Assembly: GCA_013399305.1 (NCBI GenBank)
Contig: VXAI01000117.1
Span: 1,152,356 to 1,216,355, forward strand
DNA: 64,000 nt
From: Rostratula benghalensis
Taxonomy: Eukaryota > Chordata > Aves > Charadriiformes > Rostratulidae
Reading direction: 5' to 3'
Under the pieces are notes generated by a model that did no database searches, had not been told where the DNA came from, and saw nothing but the letters and a program-made list of their open reading frames with translations. The position numbers and the translations under genes are program-made. Shown here piece after piece: positions 38,781-51,133 of this stretch. Within the stretch, counting starts at the first letter, position 1. Each line of letters begins with the position of its first letter.

Positions 38781-40440
38781 CCAGTATCTGCCCCCTTCTT
38801 AGTTAGAAGAGCCTTCTGCTCTGCACCTGGAAGCTGTGCAGTTTTTTGGAGTATTTGAATAAGCAAGTTATTTAATTATTCCTCTGCTGCTGGGGCAGAG
38901 GTAAAGGCAGAGAAGTAAATTATACTGCATAGCTTTTTTCAGATGGCAAAGCTTGTTTTGCTTCCTTTCTTAGTTCTCTCTGTTGCTGTGAGTGCTTTGA
39001 AAGTTGGAGTAAAACTCAACTATGACCAAGAATTTTGCTAACTCGGAAGAGTTGAAGGACAGGAAAGAGGCATGAGAAATCGAGACAAAATAACCCCTAG
39101 ATTATGGTATATGCCCTAGTGAGATGAGGAGAGCATGGCTCCATCCTACCAGAAGCTACTGCATATTGCTTTTGGGTTTTCTATCATCAAACACAAATAT
39201 CCTCTGTAAGGTGGAGTCTTTTTTCACCTCTGCCAAGTGAGCAACCCTTCGGTCTCACTTGGAGCACACACACAAGTTGTGAGACAGAGGGAGTAAGACT
39301 CAGCCAGCCACCCTCAACAGCACATCTCAGAGATGCTCTTGGGCAGAGGGTAGACATGAGCAGGGAGGTGCTCCCTTATGGGAATATGTGTTTGTATTTT
39401 TCCATCTTTGGGCTGCATAAGAAATCTCCAGAAAAGAAAGGAGTTTGAGTAGGAGAAAGTTAACCCCTCATATAAGAGATTTGGTGTTAGGGAGGAAGGA
39501 GAGTTTATCTGGGCAAATAGGTTTGGTTTGCCCAAGATCCAAGACAAAGCCATCTTGTTACTTGTCCCTGTGGGATTTCTGCCTCACTGCTCTTCTCGGA
39601 AGGAGCCTCTAGCTATTGATTTTGAGCAAGCAGAAAAAGCATACCTCCCTCAGCACTCATCATAAGAGTGAGTTTCCAACCGAGATGAGAGATCCACAGG
39701 TGAGCAGCATCCTTGTCTCAACAACATGTTCCTCTAGATCCTGGCTTAAAAAGAATGAGGTGGTGAAAACATCTGAGAGGCAGCTAAACCTGTTAATGCC
39801 TTACAGCAAGCTGTGATCCCCACTCTGGTTAGTGACTGGGCTACTGTTACCCAGCTCAGGATAGCCTTGTCTTAAAGGCTTGCAAAGATGTAAGGTGCAG
39901 ACGTGTGATTATAGCATCATCACTGCAAACAACATTCCCTGCCTGCATGGCTTAATGCCACTTGTCACATTTGTAATCCTGCTTCCCCCACCTTCCCTGT
40001 CTGTTTAGCAGTCACTTGTTATCAGAGCAAAGGGAAGAGCATAGGCTAATTTGCTTGATGTTCTCCTGCTCTTCTAGATAATATTAATTTGCGGGCTCTG
40101 ACCTGATCCTCAGAGATGCTCACCCTTTCTTTGCATCATTAAAAGGGAGATAGCAAATCTGTGGAAGCAAGTCAATAGGTTATCACTTCAGCAGCAGGAA
40201 AACAGGATAGTTCGGTCAGTAGCTTCTAACCAGTCAGATAACCTGTCCTGATTCTGCCCCCCACCCTGAGCCCCGTTGCTTTCCAGGTGTAGCTGGCTCA
40301 GGAGATAGGACTAATGCGCTTTCCTACTCACTTGCACTCTCCATGTTAGAGGATCTGATTACACAGACCCTTTGCAATTTATGTCCACCTGCCATGCCTA
40401 ATGCTCCAGTGTGACCTCCTCTTTCCCATTTTCACATTTC

Positions 40441-41060
40441 ACTGCAGATCCGATACACACACAGACAGATGCACACACGGTTGCTCTTCTTTTGTTTGCA
40501 AACAGCCTGCTAAGAGCCTCGGCATTTCCATTTTCAATCAAAGCAGAAAGCACTGATGTTTTTTTCCCCACACTGCGCATGAGGTAATTTCTCTGTTTTG
40601 ACTCCTCGCATTACATTTATAATGCAAAGGCTTCTTACGTCGCTGCACTATCCACAGAAAACCCAGGCAGCTCTATACAGACATGCACAATCACCGTGCA
40701 ATGTCATAACCCCCTGCAGCACGTATAAAGACAAAGGCACACGCAAGTGCACTGAGCAAGTGCCACCACACGCATTCCTGTTCCCTCCAAACCCTGCAGG
40801 AAAACGTTGCCTGCAGAGTGCTTTCCTATGAACAAAAACATCTTCCCTTGTAGCACAGAGTCGGTATATCATTCTGGCAAATCCCGTTCCCGCTTGCTTC
40901 CTTACCTTTCCTCAGTCTGCTAATCCGGGGGCCCTGGACCTATTCGCTTTCCCTCCTGCACACAAACTGCCAGTCCCTCCTGCTTCACATTCACAGCACA
41001 CTGGCAGGATTCACCGTCATCCCATTCTGCTGGATCCTTATCTCCCTATTGGCCAAAGCC
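40441..41060 (-). promoter_or_regulatory. CpG-enriched segment, second candidate SYN3 promoter
   Basis: I count 18 CpG in about 590 bp, well above the surroundings. It contains an NRF-1-like half site (TGCGCATG, near 40574), a CRE-like half site (TTACGTCG, near 40635), and a CCAAT box on the minus strand (GGCCAATAGGG, near 41045). A TATAAGGAGG motif on the minus strand lies just outside, near 41084. Together with the splice donor after 40906 this suggests a minus-strand first exon. No transcript evidence is available from sequence alone. Confidence 0.35.
40906..41040 (-). other. Candidate non-coding first exon ending in a splice donor
   Basis: On the minus strand the sequence CTGAGGAAAG|GTAAGG (GT at 40905-40904) is a full consensus donor. 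The 130 or so bases before it lack a good acceptor but follow a CCAAT box. That is expected of a first exon. The 5' limit given is a guess. If real, it could splice to the acceptor at 37437 or directly to 20817 and contribute SYN3 5' UTR. Confidence 0.3.
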
Positions 41061-44000
41061 AGACAGTAAATTCAATTAGGCTCCTCCTTATAACTATATT
41101 ATCACAGAAACAGGATGAATAATTTAGTAAAACAACAAGGGTGTGTAGGCTCTGGTGTCACAGATTTTACCCCCACTGGCAGGCTTTTATCAAAGAGAGG
41201 TGGGTAGTGAAACAAGAATCTGTCACTCTCCTGGAAAGGAGACCTTAGATTACCCACTTATATTTCCCATTCGATCCCTCTTCTCCCCCTAAAGCCATGG
41301 CATTCCCTTCTTATTGTTGTACATCTATCCCCAACCCACAACACAGTATTTCCCTGGTGAATGGTCATTACCATCTCAGTAGAGGCAGAGATATCTGTCC
41401 AGGCACAACAATACTGCAGCACATCAAACACTTTGCCTCTTAAACGCTAGATGTGAAAAAAGAATAAAACCATTTTGCGGAAGGGAGTGACAAGAGCAGA
41501 TCACAAGGAAATGAGAGTCTGTTTTGTATGATGATGTCTTCTGTGCAGCAACTGCATTGTCATCCCGTCAGCTCAGACACCCAAGGGATGCAAGTACATT
41601 GTTCCTGATCAAGATAGGCTCATATACACACCACTTGGGGACTATGATTTCACATGCCTGCAGCAGGAGTTTGAATCCCTATGTCAAAAACACACACCAA
41701 AGTGGCAGCTTTCACCCAGACCAATGACTAAGCTCTTCTATTTTGCCTTTTGTTTTTCTGACTGGAAATTCATAGTGATAACTAACTACACCTTGTATTT
41801 CCCAAGAATTAGTTTTCTCAAAGTGAAGACTACTCTTTTTCCTCAGGTGATGCTTTGTTTGAAGAGTTACAGAGCACTGCAACTTCCCTTAACAGGGTCA
41901 CCACTATCTGAAGTCAAACCTCAGACCACCACATTTGCGTGAAAAGTGTTTTGTTACAGGAACCAATGGTAGAAGTGGAGGATCTTAGTGGGACAAGCCC
42001 TCCCACCCCCAGATCAGACCAAGCAGCCAACAGGGCTTTTAATGACCACTCACAGCAATAGTAAAAACTATTGTTAATACATGTTCATGTGCACAGTATT
42101 TGCAAACAGCCATATAAATCTGCCATGAGTGAAAAATACATAGGCATGATGAAGAAGCCATTCTTCTCCCTGTAGAGGAGCCTGCGTCCCTTAGAGTCCA
42201 AGAACTCTGCTTCCCCATAGCTAATATTTATTCAGTAGTCTATACACCTACTATCATAATGGGAGGTTCAAATTTGCACTACTGCCCAAATTCCTTCAAG
42301 CGACTCCTACTCCAGCGCTCAGTTTGGCTCATCTCCCAGGACTAGCTCGCTGGGTAGCCCTTACCTCTGCCTCTAGAGGCAGCAGGGACACAAGGCTGAA
42401 GTCAAGCCCAAGTGCCAGCATAGCTACAAAGGCAGACTGTTGGTGAGAGACCAGCAGTTTTCCTAAAGGCAATGTCTTTCTTTAGTCACTGTCTTCATGG
42501 CAAGGGACTGGCAGGAAGCTGGGATGACACAAAGCTATTGCCACCTTTAGAAATTGCTGGGCTACCTACCTATGTCACAGCCCCAGTGCAGGATGGAAAG
42601 TCAGGCTGCCTTCCCCAGGATAATAGGACACAGGAATTGTGGATATTTTTGCCTTTCCCACCATGTTCAAGGTGATCTAAGGAGAGAAAAGTCTTGACCA
42701 AATTCTTCATCTGTTATGGATTTCTCTGCCAAAAACAAACAAACAAAAAAAGGGGCAAAATTGCCTTCTTGCTCCTGGAGATGCTTCGCTTTCAAAGAAT
42801 GGCAGCTGCTTTTTCCCATCTTCTCCTTTGCAGCCATCCAAACTTTCCAGAGCTTTTGTGTTAAAAGGAAACCTTGAATTATGCACTTGGTGATAGCTTC
42901 AGAGCAATTAAATTAAGCCACGAGGCAAGTTGCCCACTGTAACTACCAAAACTCAGGATGTTTTAGCATCATTTATTGAAGAGTTTTTACATGATGCTTA
43001 CTTAAATCACACAAAAAAAGAGCAAATTAGGCTGTTTCCATGACAACTACAGAATCTGCTCAAAATTCAGGAGATGCTGGCGGGATGGGGGAGGAAGCAT
43101 CAGTGGAGAGCCCTGCTTCATCAATATGACCTTTGGTTATCAAAATCCTTTCAAATTAATTCCTAGCATCAAGGCCTCCCTGGCAAAGGGTTTAATAATC
43201 AGGAGCAAAGATGTGACTAAAGGGGGCACAAGTCAAGTCTCCCAGCACTAATGTGATTTTACTTCTGATAAGAGGTGCCCAACTAAGGGCTCCACAGAGT
43301 AATCACAGAAGTGGCAGCAGTAGTACATAAACACACGTGAGGCAGGGTGGGAGAAGTAGCCTCCTGAGGCTTCATCAGAGACAAGCAATGACTCAAAAGG
43401 CAGATTGTAATTCTGTGGTGCAGTAAAGGTGAAGGATGACTTTCACAGAGTAGATTGGGAGTGAGAGATAGAAGCAGAGTCCCAGCCATTGAAAAACCTT
43501 CCAAAAGTTGGAATAAGCTGAGTAAGGTTTTCCACCAAACCCAAGAAATTGATTACAGCAAATAAGAGAATAAAATGGCAAGACAAACACCAGAATCGAT
43601 GGTGTCAGAAGAAGCCAACAGGCTGAGCAAATGAAAGACAAGATACTTCAGTTCTTTTTCTGGAATTAAATCCTTGGTAGGATTGTTGAATATTTTCCAT
43701 CAAACTTGTTCTCTGTTTCTCGGTGTATCTCCTGTTCTCTGTTTATTCTGTTACAAGCCTTCTAAGAAAATCACTATTTTAGTAGAATTTTTTCAGTAAA
43801 ATCTTTTGGTTCTCAGTTGCAATAGCTGAGGTATTTTTGGATGAAAGCAAAGAACATTTTAATTCCAGAAAGCTTTGTATTTTACATGGACGGTCTCTCC
43901 TTCCTCATAATTATTTTTGGTCAGACATTTTATTGCCATTGGAATCTTTGGTGTTCTGTTTGAAAATATGTCTTACTGGACATAAGCTCTTTTTGGAAGG

Positions 44001-46919
44001 AGGAACAATAAGTAGGAACATTTTCAAAATCAGAGAAAATTAAATGCACAGGCAGATGGGGTAATCTGTGGAAGCTTCTCCCCCCTCCCTCTTCATCCCC
44101 AGATGGAGGAAATTGCATTTAGAGATGAAAACAAGAAGCAACTGAGAAATTTAGGGAGAGATATAGGATTGTATGGTTGTGTTACACACCAAGTAGGATA
44201 CTTGAGAAGGTAAATGCATACATACTACAGGGATCCAAAAGTTCAAGAAATTATTAAAAGAACCCTAATAACAAGTATGCATTTTCAAGATATAAGTACT
44301 CTCTTATCTAATACCCTGCCCATCCTTTAAGTCCCAAGACTGATTGTCAGTCTGCCTTACTTGGGATGTTGTGACAATATTTCAGCAACTTGAGTTGGAA
44401 GTGGTGATCTTCTGATGGGGCCTTCTTCCTTGTGCCAGGGTACCACTTTTATAGGTAGCTATTAATGTTCAGCCTTAGAACAAGTGTTTAGTTGGTTATC
44501 AACTTGCAAATTAGATGAGCTATTTCTTTTAATGTCCCTTCCTGGCATTCTGCAAAGACCTGCAGAAAGCATTTATTAACTAATGATATAGCAGCAGGAG
44601 AAAGTCGATCTGCACACAAAGCACATGATCTTGTTTTGCATCCACAATACAAGGCAGAGATAAGAGGTTGAACTGAGCATTTTTTCATGCTGAACGTATT
44701 GTGACACCCTTTTTAACAGCCGTCGCTTTGGCAAACATGCTGTTGAGGTGGTGTTACAGCAACAGAGGCATTCAAGTGGCAGGTTCCACAGAAATTGATC
44801 TGAGGAACCAAGGACAGGGTTAGAGAGAGAAGGAAAGGGCAATGCATAGCAGAACAGGAATGAGCTCTTGGGAAATGTTGGGATGTTATTTTCTGAAATG
44901 AGTTGCATTTGAGACAAGATTTATTTCACCAAATCAGAGTGAGGAATTGTCCTGGGGATTCAGTGCCACTGCACATATGTACAGTGTTCTCTATAAGAAG
45001 CATATTACCATCCCACTGAAATATTTGTCAGTGTTCCAAACATGTTCCTAATTAAAAGAACTTTTCGTTCTTCAGTAATAGTGACTTGTGGTTTTAATAA
45101 ACTTTTCAAGACCTTCTAGGTATTATGTCTTAATCTAGTGAAGAAAAAAAAAAAACGAACCCAGTATTTCTACTCTCATTCTTTACTTAATTCAGTGACA
45201 TTTTTCTATAGTCTTTATTGGTTGCAGTGACTTCTTGCCATCTCAAACATCACAGAAATACAAAGTCTTAAAAAGCCATATTTTATCCCACTAGGTATTC
45301 TAACACAAGAAAACACAAATATCATATATTTCCACAAGGCTTTATGAGAGAGAATCGATTTAATAGCATTCAACTTTAAAAATACAAGTATACCACTTCT
45401 TCACCCTATCACCTGCCAAATTTTGCAAAACACTGTTGTTATACTGCTGAGGTTTCCAAGGCAAAAAAAAATTATGGGACAGCTTTCCCCCCACCAAAGG
45501 TTAGAAAAGAGAGAGACATACCCTAATTCCATGTCAGCCTAGGGATATCTCAAATGTATGGCACTTATTTAGGATGCAGGAATAGAATGCCCAAACCTCA
45601 ACAAAGCAAACTGGAGAATCATCTCTGGTCCTCCTCAGACCAGAAAGAAAATGCACCAAGAGTTTTTCAGCTATTGAGAAAACAAAACTCATTATACCTC
45701 CTGCATAAATTATTCTACTGTATAGATACTCCTGTAATGTTGGGCCAGAGACTGAATGGATGACCAAGACACTCATCAGAAAGTAGGATTCATGTCAGTA
45801 GCTTGTAGCTCACAGAGTGCAGTTCTGACTTCTTTCTCTCACATCCCTGTTGCCTCTGAGGCTATTTTCATCCAAACTACAAAACCTACACTGGACATAT
45901 TTAACTGGAGATAGAAACTTCCCCCTTTTTATTTGTTTGCTTTCTTGAATTAGAAAACATGGCTTCATCTTCCAGTTTTAGGCCCTTTTAACAACTAGGG
46001 AGAATATCTGATACAAAATCTGAGGCTTAATATCATGTTCAGAAGGAACATTTGAGCTGAATTTTTCTTTGGCTTCCTTTAAGCCAAGGTACACTGCTCA
46101 ATCACATGGTGTAGGTAAGACACTACAGGTAAGCTCTTTGCACTGACCAAATTTTATTTCTTACCTCGCTTATTCCCATTCAATAATAATAGTTCTGGCA
46201 ATGCCAAAGGACTCATATTAGGGTAAAACTCACATAAAATTAAAGCAGGATCATCATCCTCACCTTCAGCAGACAATCATCTAAAAAGGGCCTCTGCAGA
46301 TGACCTATCGCAATTGAGTAGCTCAAGAGAACCAAGAGCTGATTTGGCCAATCAGTTTGCTACACAGAATCTGCTTCTTCAGGTGTCTCCATGTTCTTAC
46401 AAGTTCCTCCTCCTCCTCCCTTCCCTGGTTGCCAGGCAACTACAAAAAGGACCCAAGAGCATGCTGAGGAAACCACCCTGTAAAGTACCACATGTTTTTT
46501 GGTTTTCTTTCCTAGAAAATCCACAAGGGCAAAGTCTCCTTGCCTTCAAAGTCAATGTCTTGATGAGAAATATTGCTTTGGTTATGGGCCAAACGATATA
46601 TGTCCAGAATAACCAAAATAAATGCCATCAACAGCTCCAAGCTTGCTTCTGAGCTTTTTCTGGGGCTCAGCTGTTCTCTATCAATTCTGCAGATCAATGA
46701 TTAAAGGAGCTTGAGAACAGAAATCACCAGTCCATACAGCAGGAGATTTCACAATACCAGATGCCCCACGTAGTTGTTGTAACGTCTCTGAGGATTACTG
46801 TTGTAGCTGGCCATAGCCATATATTTACAACACTGACTTAACAGTGTCCCATAGGGGAAATGCAAAAGAAACACAATATTTTTGACCAGAAACCTGTTTG
46901 CTTGTAAAAGCTCAGGCAG
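41061..46919. other. Non-coding region, no gene recognised
   Basis: About 5.9 kb of unremarkable sequence. Open frames reach only 113 codons and resemble no family. I see no repeats beyond short A- or T-runs, and no splice-bounded unit as good as those listed elsewhere. A donor-like CTACAG|GTAAGC near 46129 on the plus strand has no matching acceptor close by. Confidence 0.55.
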
Positions 46920-47637
46920 TTATGACTGAGGAAGAATTCTGGGCACCAGTATAGGTTAGGGGCGGACCTGCTTGAAGGCACTTCTGAGGAGAAGGACCTG
47001 GGGTCCTTGTAGATAGTAAACTACACATAAGCAAGCAGTGCACCCTTGTCGCCAAGAGGACCAATGGAATGCTGAGCTGTATAGGGAAGAGTGTGGCCAG
47101 TAGATCGAGGGAGGTCATTTCCCCCCTCTACTTTGCATTGGTGAGGCCACAACTGGAATACTGCATCCAGTTCTGGGCTCCTCAGTTCAAGAGAGACAGG
47201 GAACTACTGGAGAGTCCAGCATAGGGTGACAAAAACAATTAGGGGATTGGAGCATCTCCTTATGAGGAAGGGCTGAGAGAGCTGGGACTCTAGCCTGGAG
47301 AAGAGAAGGCTGAGGTGATACCTTTTCATATTTGTAAGTATCTGAAGGGTGGTTTTGAAGGAGGATGGAGCCAGACTCTTTTCAGTGATTCCCAGTGACA
47401 GGATGAGGGGCAATGGGCACAAGCTGGAACATAGGAAGTTCCATTCAAATATGAGGAAAACTTCTTTAGGGTGAGGGTGACAGAGCACTGGAACAGGCTG
47501 CCCAAGGAGGTTGTGGAGTCCCTTTCTCTGGAGTTCTTCAAGGCCCGCTTGGATGGGCTCTAGGCAACCCTGTTTTAGCAGGGGAGTTGGACTAAATGAT
47601 CTCTAGAGGCCCCTTCCAAATCTAGCATTTCTGTGAT
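46920..47637 (+). mobile_element. CR1 LINE, about 720-bp 5'-truncated copy
   Basis: This is the longest CR1 copy here. Sense-strand landmarks in order are GAGAAGGACCTGGGGTCC, GTGTGGCCAGTAGATCGAGG, GGTGAGGCCACAACTGGAAT, CAGTTCTGGGCTCCTCAGTT, GGAGCATCTCCTTATGAGGA, AGCCTGGAGAAGAGAAGGCT, TATCTGAAGGGTGG, CCCAGTGACAGGATGAGGGG, GCACTGGAACAGGCTGCCC and GGTTGTGGAGTCCC. They follow the C-terminal part of the reverse-transcriptase ORF and the 3' end. The frame is broken by many changes, so the copy is dead. The 3' tail ends near CATTTCTGTGATTTGG. Confidence 0.93.
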
Positions 47638-50094
47638 TTGGTAAAAGTGAAATGGAAAGTCCTATCCTGGACTCCTTGAAGTCCCTTGGTCAAATTGGTG
47701 TGAGAGAGGCTGTCTCATTCCCCCAGGCCTATCCAGCTTCCTTCAGGACCAGAGTTTATATTGAGAGATAAGCCTCTAGTATATGAATAAAAAAAGCTGG
47801 GCTCCGATATTTGGAGCTGAGAAAAAAGAACACCTGCACCCTGAAATGACATCAGTAATATTTCAAAATACAATTTCATTTTAAAAGTGATGGCATCAAC
47901 TAAGCACAGGTATAAAGTTAGAAAAAAAAAATACCTGGAAGATTAAGCACACATCTGTGATACTGTTTGCAAAACAATCTTAATTTTCAAAGTCTTACCC
48001 TGTGCAGGACTAAACCTAGCAGAAAGAGAAGAGAAAAGCAGCAGCTTTCTGTTTCAGCAACTTTAATATTACTTTTTGAGTCCTGTAATCACACTACATT
48101 TTTGATGGTTTTCAGTACTGCAGGCATATTTTGTAGACCTATTGCTAGACAATAAAATCTGATTTTTACCCCTACCTCCATATATCAAACCACAAAGTCC
48201 ATCTCTTCTTAGCAAAGTTTTCCATTTTTATTATCTAGTGCTCTGCCTAAAATGATTAATGTTGAATGGCCTCAGGGTACAGCCATTATAGCATTCACTA
48301 GAGACTCTGAAGTCATAGTGTATGATTATATCCTAGGAGCATGTATCCTAATTATCTCGGGATTTTGGGACTAGTTTTCACAGTTTCTGTAAGAACTCGT
48401 CTGCCTTCCCTGCCATTCTGAGTAGCCACTTGCTGTTTCTGTATAGTCCGCAGACAACTAATTATTACTAATCTAAATGATGCCATCATAACTAGACCCA
48501 CAAGTTGCTCTCAGATGAAAGGGGAAATGCTTTTGCTTAACCCCCTACACCTCAACCGAGGTTGAGTTTTACCAGTAATGAGATCATTTCATGACTGCAA
48601 AGATCCTACTCTGGATCCTGTTGTTCTTCTTTGAGGCTTTCTTAAACAACTGTATCCATCCTTCAAGTTTGCATCTTACATCAGCCATAAGAAACAGATT
48701 TCTCCTTTGGTTCTCTCAGTGCAATATAGGTAGTTAAATTTTATACCTGACTTTTTTTCCCTGGCACATCCAAGGTTCCCTTATCCTCCCAGGTCACATT
48801 TTGGCTTGCTGCCTTTTCTGCTGAGATTTGAAGTCCAAAGTGGTACTCTATTGCAAAATCCTAGTAGTATTTTTGCAGTTCTTGGAGTAGAAAATTGAAG
48901 TTTAGAGTGATTAAGAACAGGAAACTAGGATTTAGGAATTAATTTTTGCTGAGTTGTCCCTTTCCTCCTTTTAAACACCACTTAAATTTAGCACCTAATG
49001 GTAGAAAAAAACCCCAGATGTTCTGATTAATTGTTCATTTCAGCTCTTTGAGGTCAAGGTGCCCCTGCTGTTATGGGAAGGATATTGATGGAATTATGAA
49101 TTCTGGCATCTAAATTGTGGTATTGTTAAAAATGGTCTATCCCTTTACTAGCTCTCAAGGGAAAAACCTTCAGAATAAGGAAGTAAGGTAACAAAGGATT
49201 TCCTTTAAAGAAATGGATAGGCTGGATGGACAGACACAATTCTCTACATGATGCAAAGACCTCAACTACATATTCTTGTGCAGCAGCATCAGCCATGACA
49301 GCCCAGCTGGGCTCTGCACAGAGACATGTGTGACATTATCACAAAACTCAGGACATTAAAACAGGCAGGTGGAATAAGGAGGGGGCAGAACAAGAGGGTA
49401 GGGAAGAAATTGTGCAGGGAGGGGAGCAGTGAACCAGCTGGGTGAAGGGCAGTTGTTGTGGAAGGAGCCTGGTGTAACCATGTGAGGTCCTTTCGTTTGG
49501 GGTGACTCTGTGTGGAAGAAAGGGGAGGGAATAAATTCTTTCACGAGTGCACACATCCTAGGGGAACATTTCAAATAGCAGTCTGCAGTGGGAAAGAAAG
49601 CACTGTATTTCAATACAGCTCACTTCCCAAGAATATGGGGATTCAAATGAGAAGATACTCATAAGGCTTTAGAATGAAACCACCAAAAACATTAACAGAG
49701 AAGTCATGTTTTAATTTAGAATTACTCATCAACTGATAAGACAGACAAAATACAAGCATGTTCCCTGATGCTGATGGCTAAATGTCTTTCTCAAAGCATG
49801 TTAAAGGAGAAGGAGATGGCAGCAGGAGGTTAGAATGAATCTGAGAGAAAGCTGGTCATATGTTACAGCACCAAACAGAATTGCAAGGACCAAATGACAC
49901 AGCAGGACTGTGCAGGTATTGACCACTGTTTCCACTGAGTACATTTCATATCTTCTCTTGGGTACCATAAATAATGTGACTTCAGCATAATTTTGGAAAT
50001 AGCCTGTTCTTTGGAGATAATTTTCTGGGATTTAATAAGTCAGAATCATCCCTAACATTTCTTAGGGTATGTCTATACACACTCAGCTAGGGTG

Positions 50095-50203
50095 CGTGTC
50101 CCTGCTAGGGACAGGGTTTAATGGTGGTATTGGCAATGTTAGGTTAGTAGTTGGACTCGATGATCATAAAGGTCCCTTCCAACCTAGATGGTTCTATGAT
50201 ACT
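50095..50203 (+). mobile_element. CR1 LINE 3' tail
   Basis: The plus strand has GGGACAGGGTTTAATGGTGG, GGCAATGTTAGGTTAGTAGT, TGGACTCGATGATCATAAAG, GTCCCTTCCAACCTAGATGG and TTCTATGATACTG. This is a sense-strand CR1 end of the same subfamily type as the 16.8-kb copy. The 5' boundary is approximate. Confidence 0.88.
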
Positions 50204-51093
50204 GTCTTGCAAATGCACTTAAGCAAAATCAGCTGGTAATCCTTCTGAACAGGAGAATATTTTCATATCTACAGCTCAGACAGATTTTACACAGGTGTCC
50301 AGCATGGGTTCTTCCCTATTTCTTAATTGTTTCTGCTTCTATAATTACTAAATGACTTCCTGCATGAATGTGGCAATGCCAAAAAGCTGGATACCTTTCC
50401 TGTTTACATGGGTTTATAATTTATATCTTTGGTATATTTCCCTCTCCAGTTCCTTGTCATTTTTGATTGAGTGTAGCTGGACAAATTCAAGATTTCTATG
50501 CCTTCCAGCCCCAGGACTCTTTCCCAGATGCTCTTAGACATCTCAGTCAAATGTTGTTTTCCACATAAACTTCTTTATTCTTCTCTGGTTCAGTAGGTTC
50601 TAAGATATTCACAGAGAAGGAAAGACAACACTGAGAAACCCAAATGTTGTAGCAATAGCACTTGTCCTTTCCTTGTAAGCATTGCTGGGCAATCTCTGCC
50701 CATTCCATCACTCAACACTGGACTTAAAGCAAAAGTTCATGATAACCTCGCAATATACAGCCAGCGCAACTATGTGCTAAGCTGTCTGAGTAAAACACTC
50801 AGAGAGGTTTATATTTTCTAAAAAGAGCTGCAACAATCTATTTGGGCTGGGACTTCTTCTCCATACATATTTATGGTGTCTATTTACTCAAGTAAAGCAA
50901 TGTGTGAAATTCAACAGACACAGAGACTTCACAGAGAAGTCTTCTGTCTGCTTTAATTAAAGAGAAAAGGAAAACACCCAAGGATTCTTTACTGTAGTGA
51001 AAGTTAAAAGGATCAACAGGAACTGCTGTGGGTGGATGAAGCTTCTACACTTTAATGACTTATGACACGTCTTAAAGTCCTCCAGGCTTTCAA

Positions 51094-51133
51094 ACCATTA
51101 TGATATGTGATAACCATTATGATACCATTATGA
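51094..51133. repeat. Imperfect triplication of ACCATTATGA
   Basis: The decamer ACCATTATGA occurs three times within 40 bp, at uneven spacing. It is a small local duplication with no evident function. Confidence 0.75.

Larger units (their letters stand above)
37438..40440. other. Region between candidate 5' exons
   Basis: Apart from the CpG cluster listed separately at 38461-38780, this 3-kb stretch has no recognisable gene. It holds a CA-short/poly(A)/polypurine tract at 38183-38248 and homeodomain-type TAAT/ATTA-rich sequence at 38311-38460. Confidence 0.55.
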
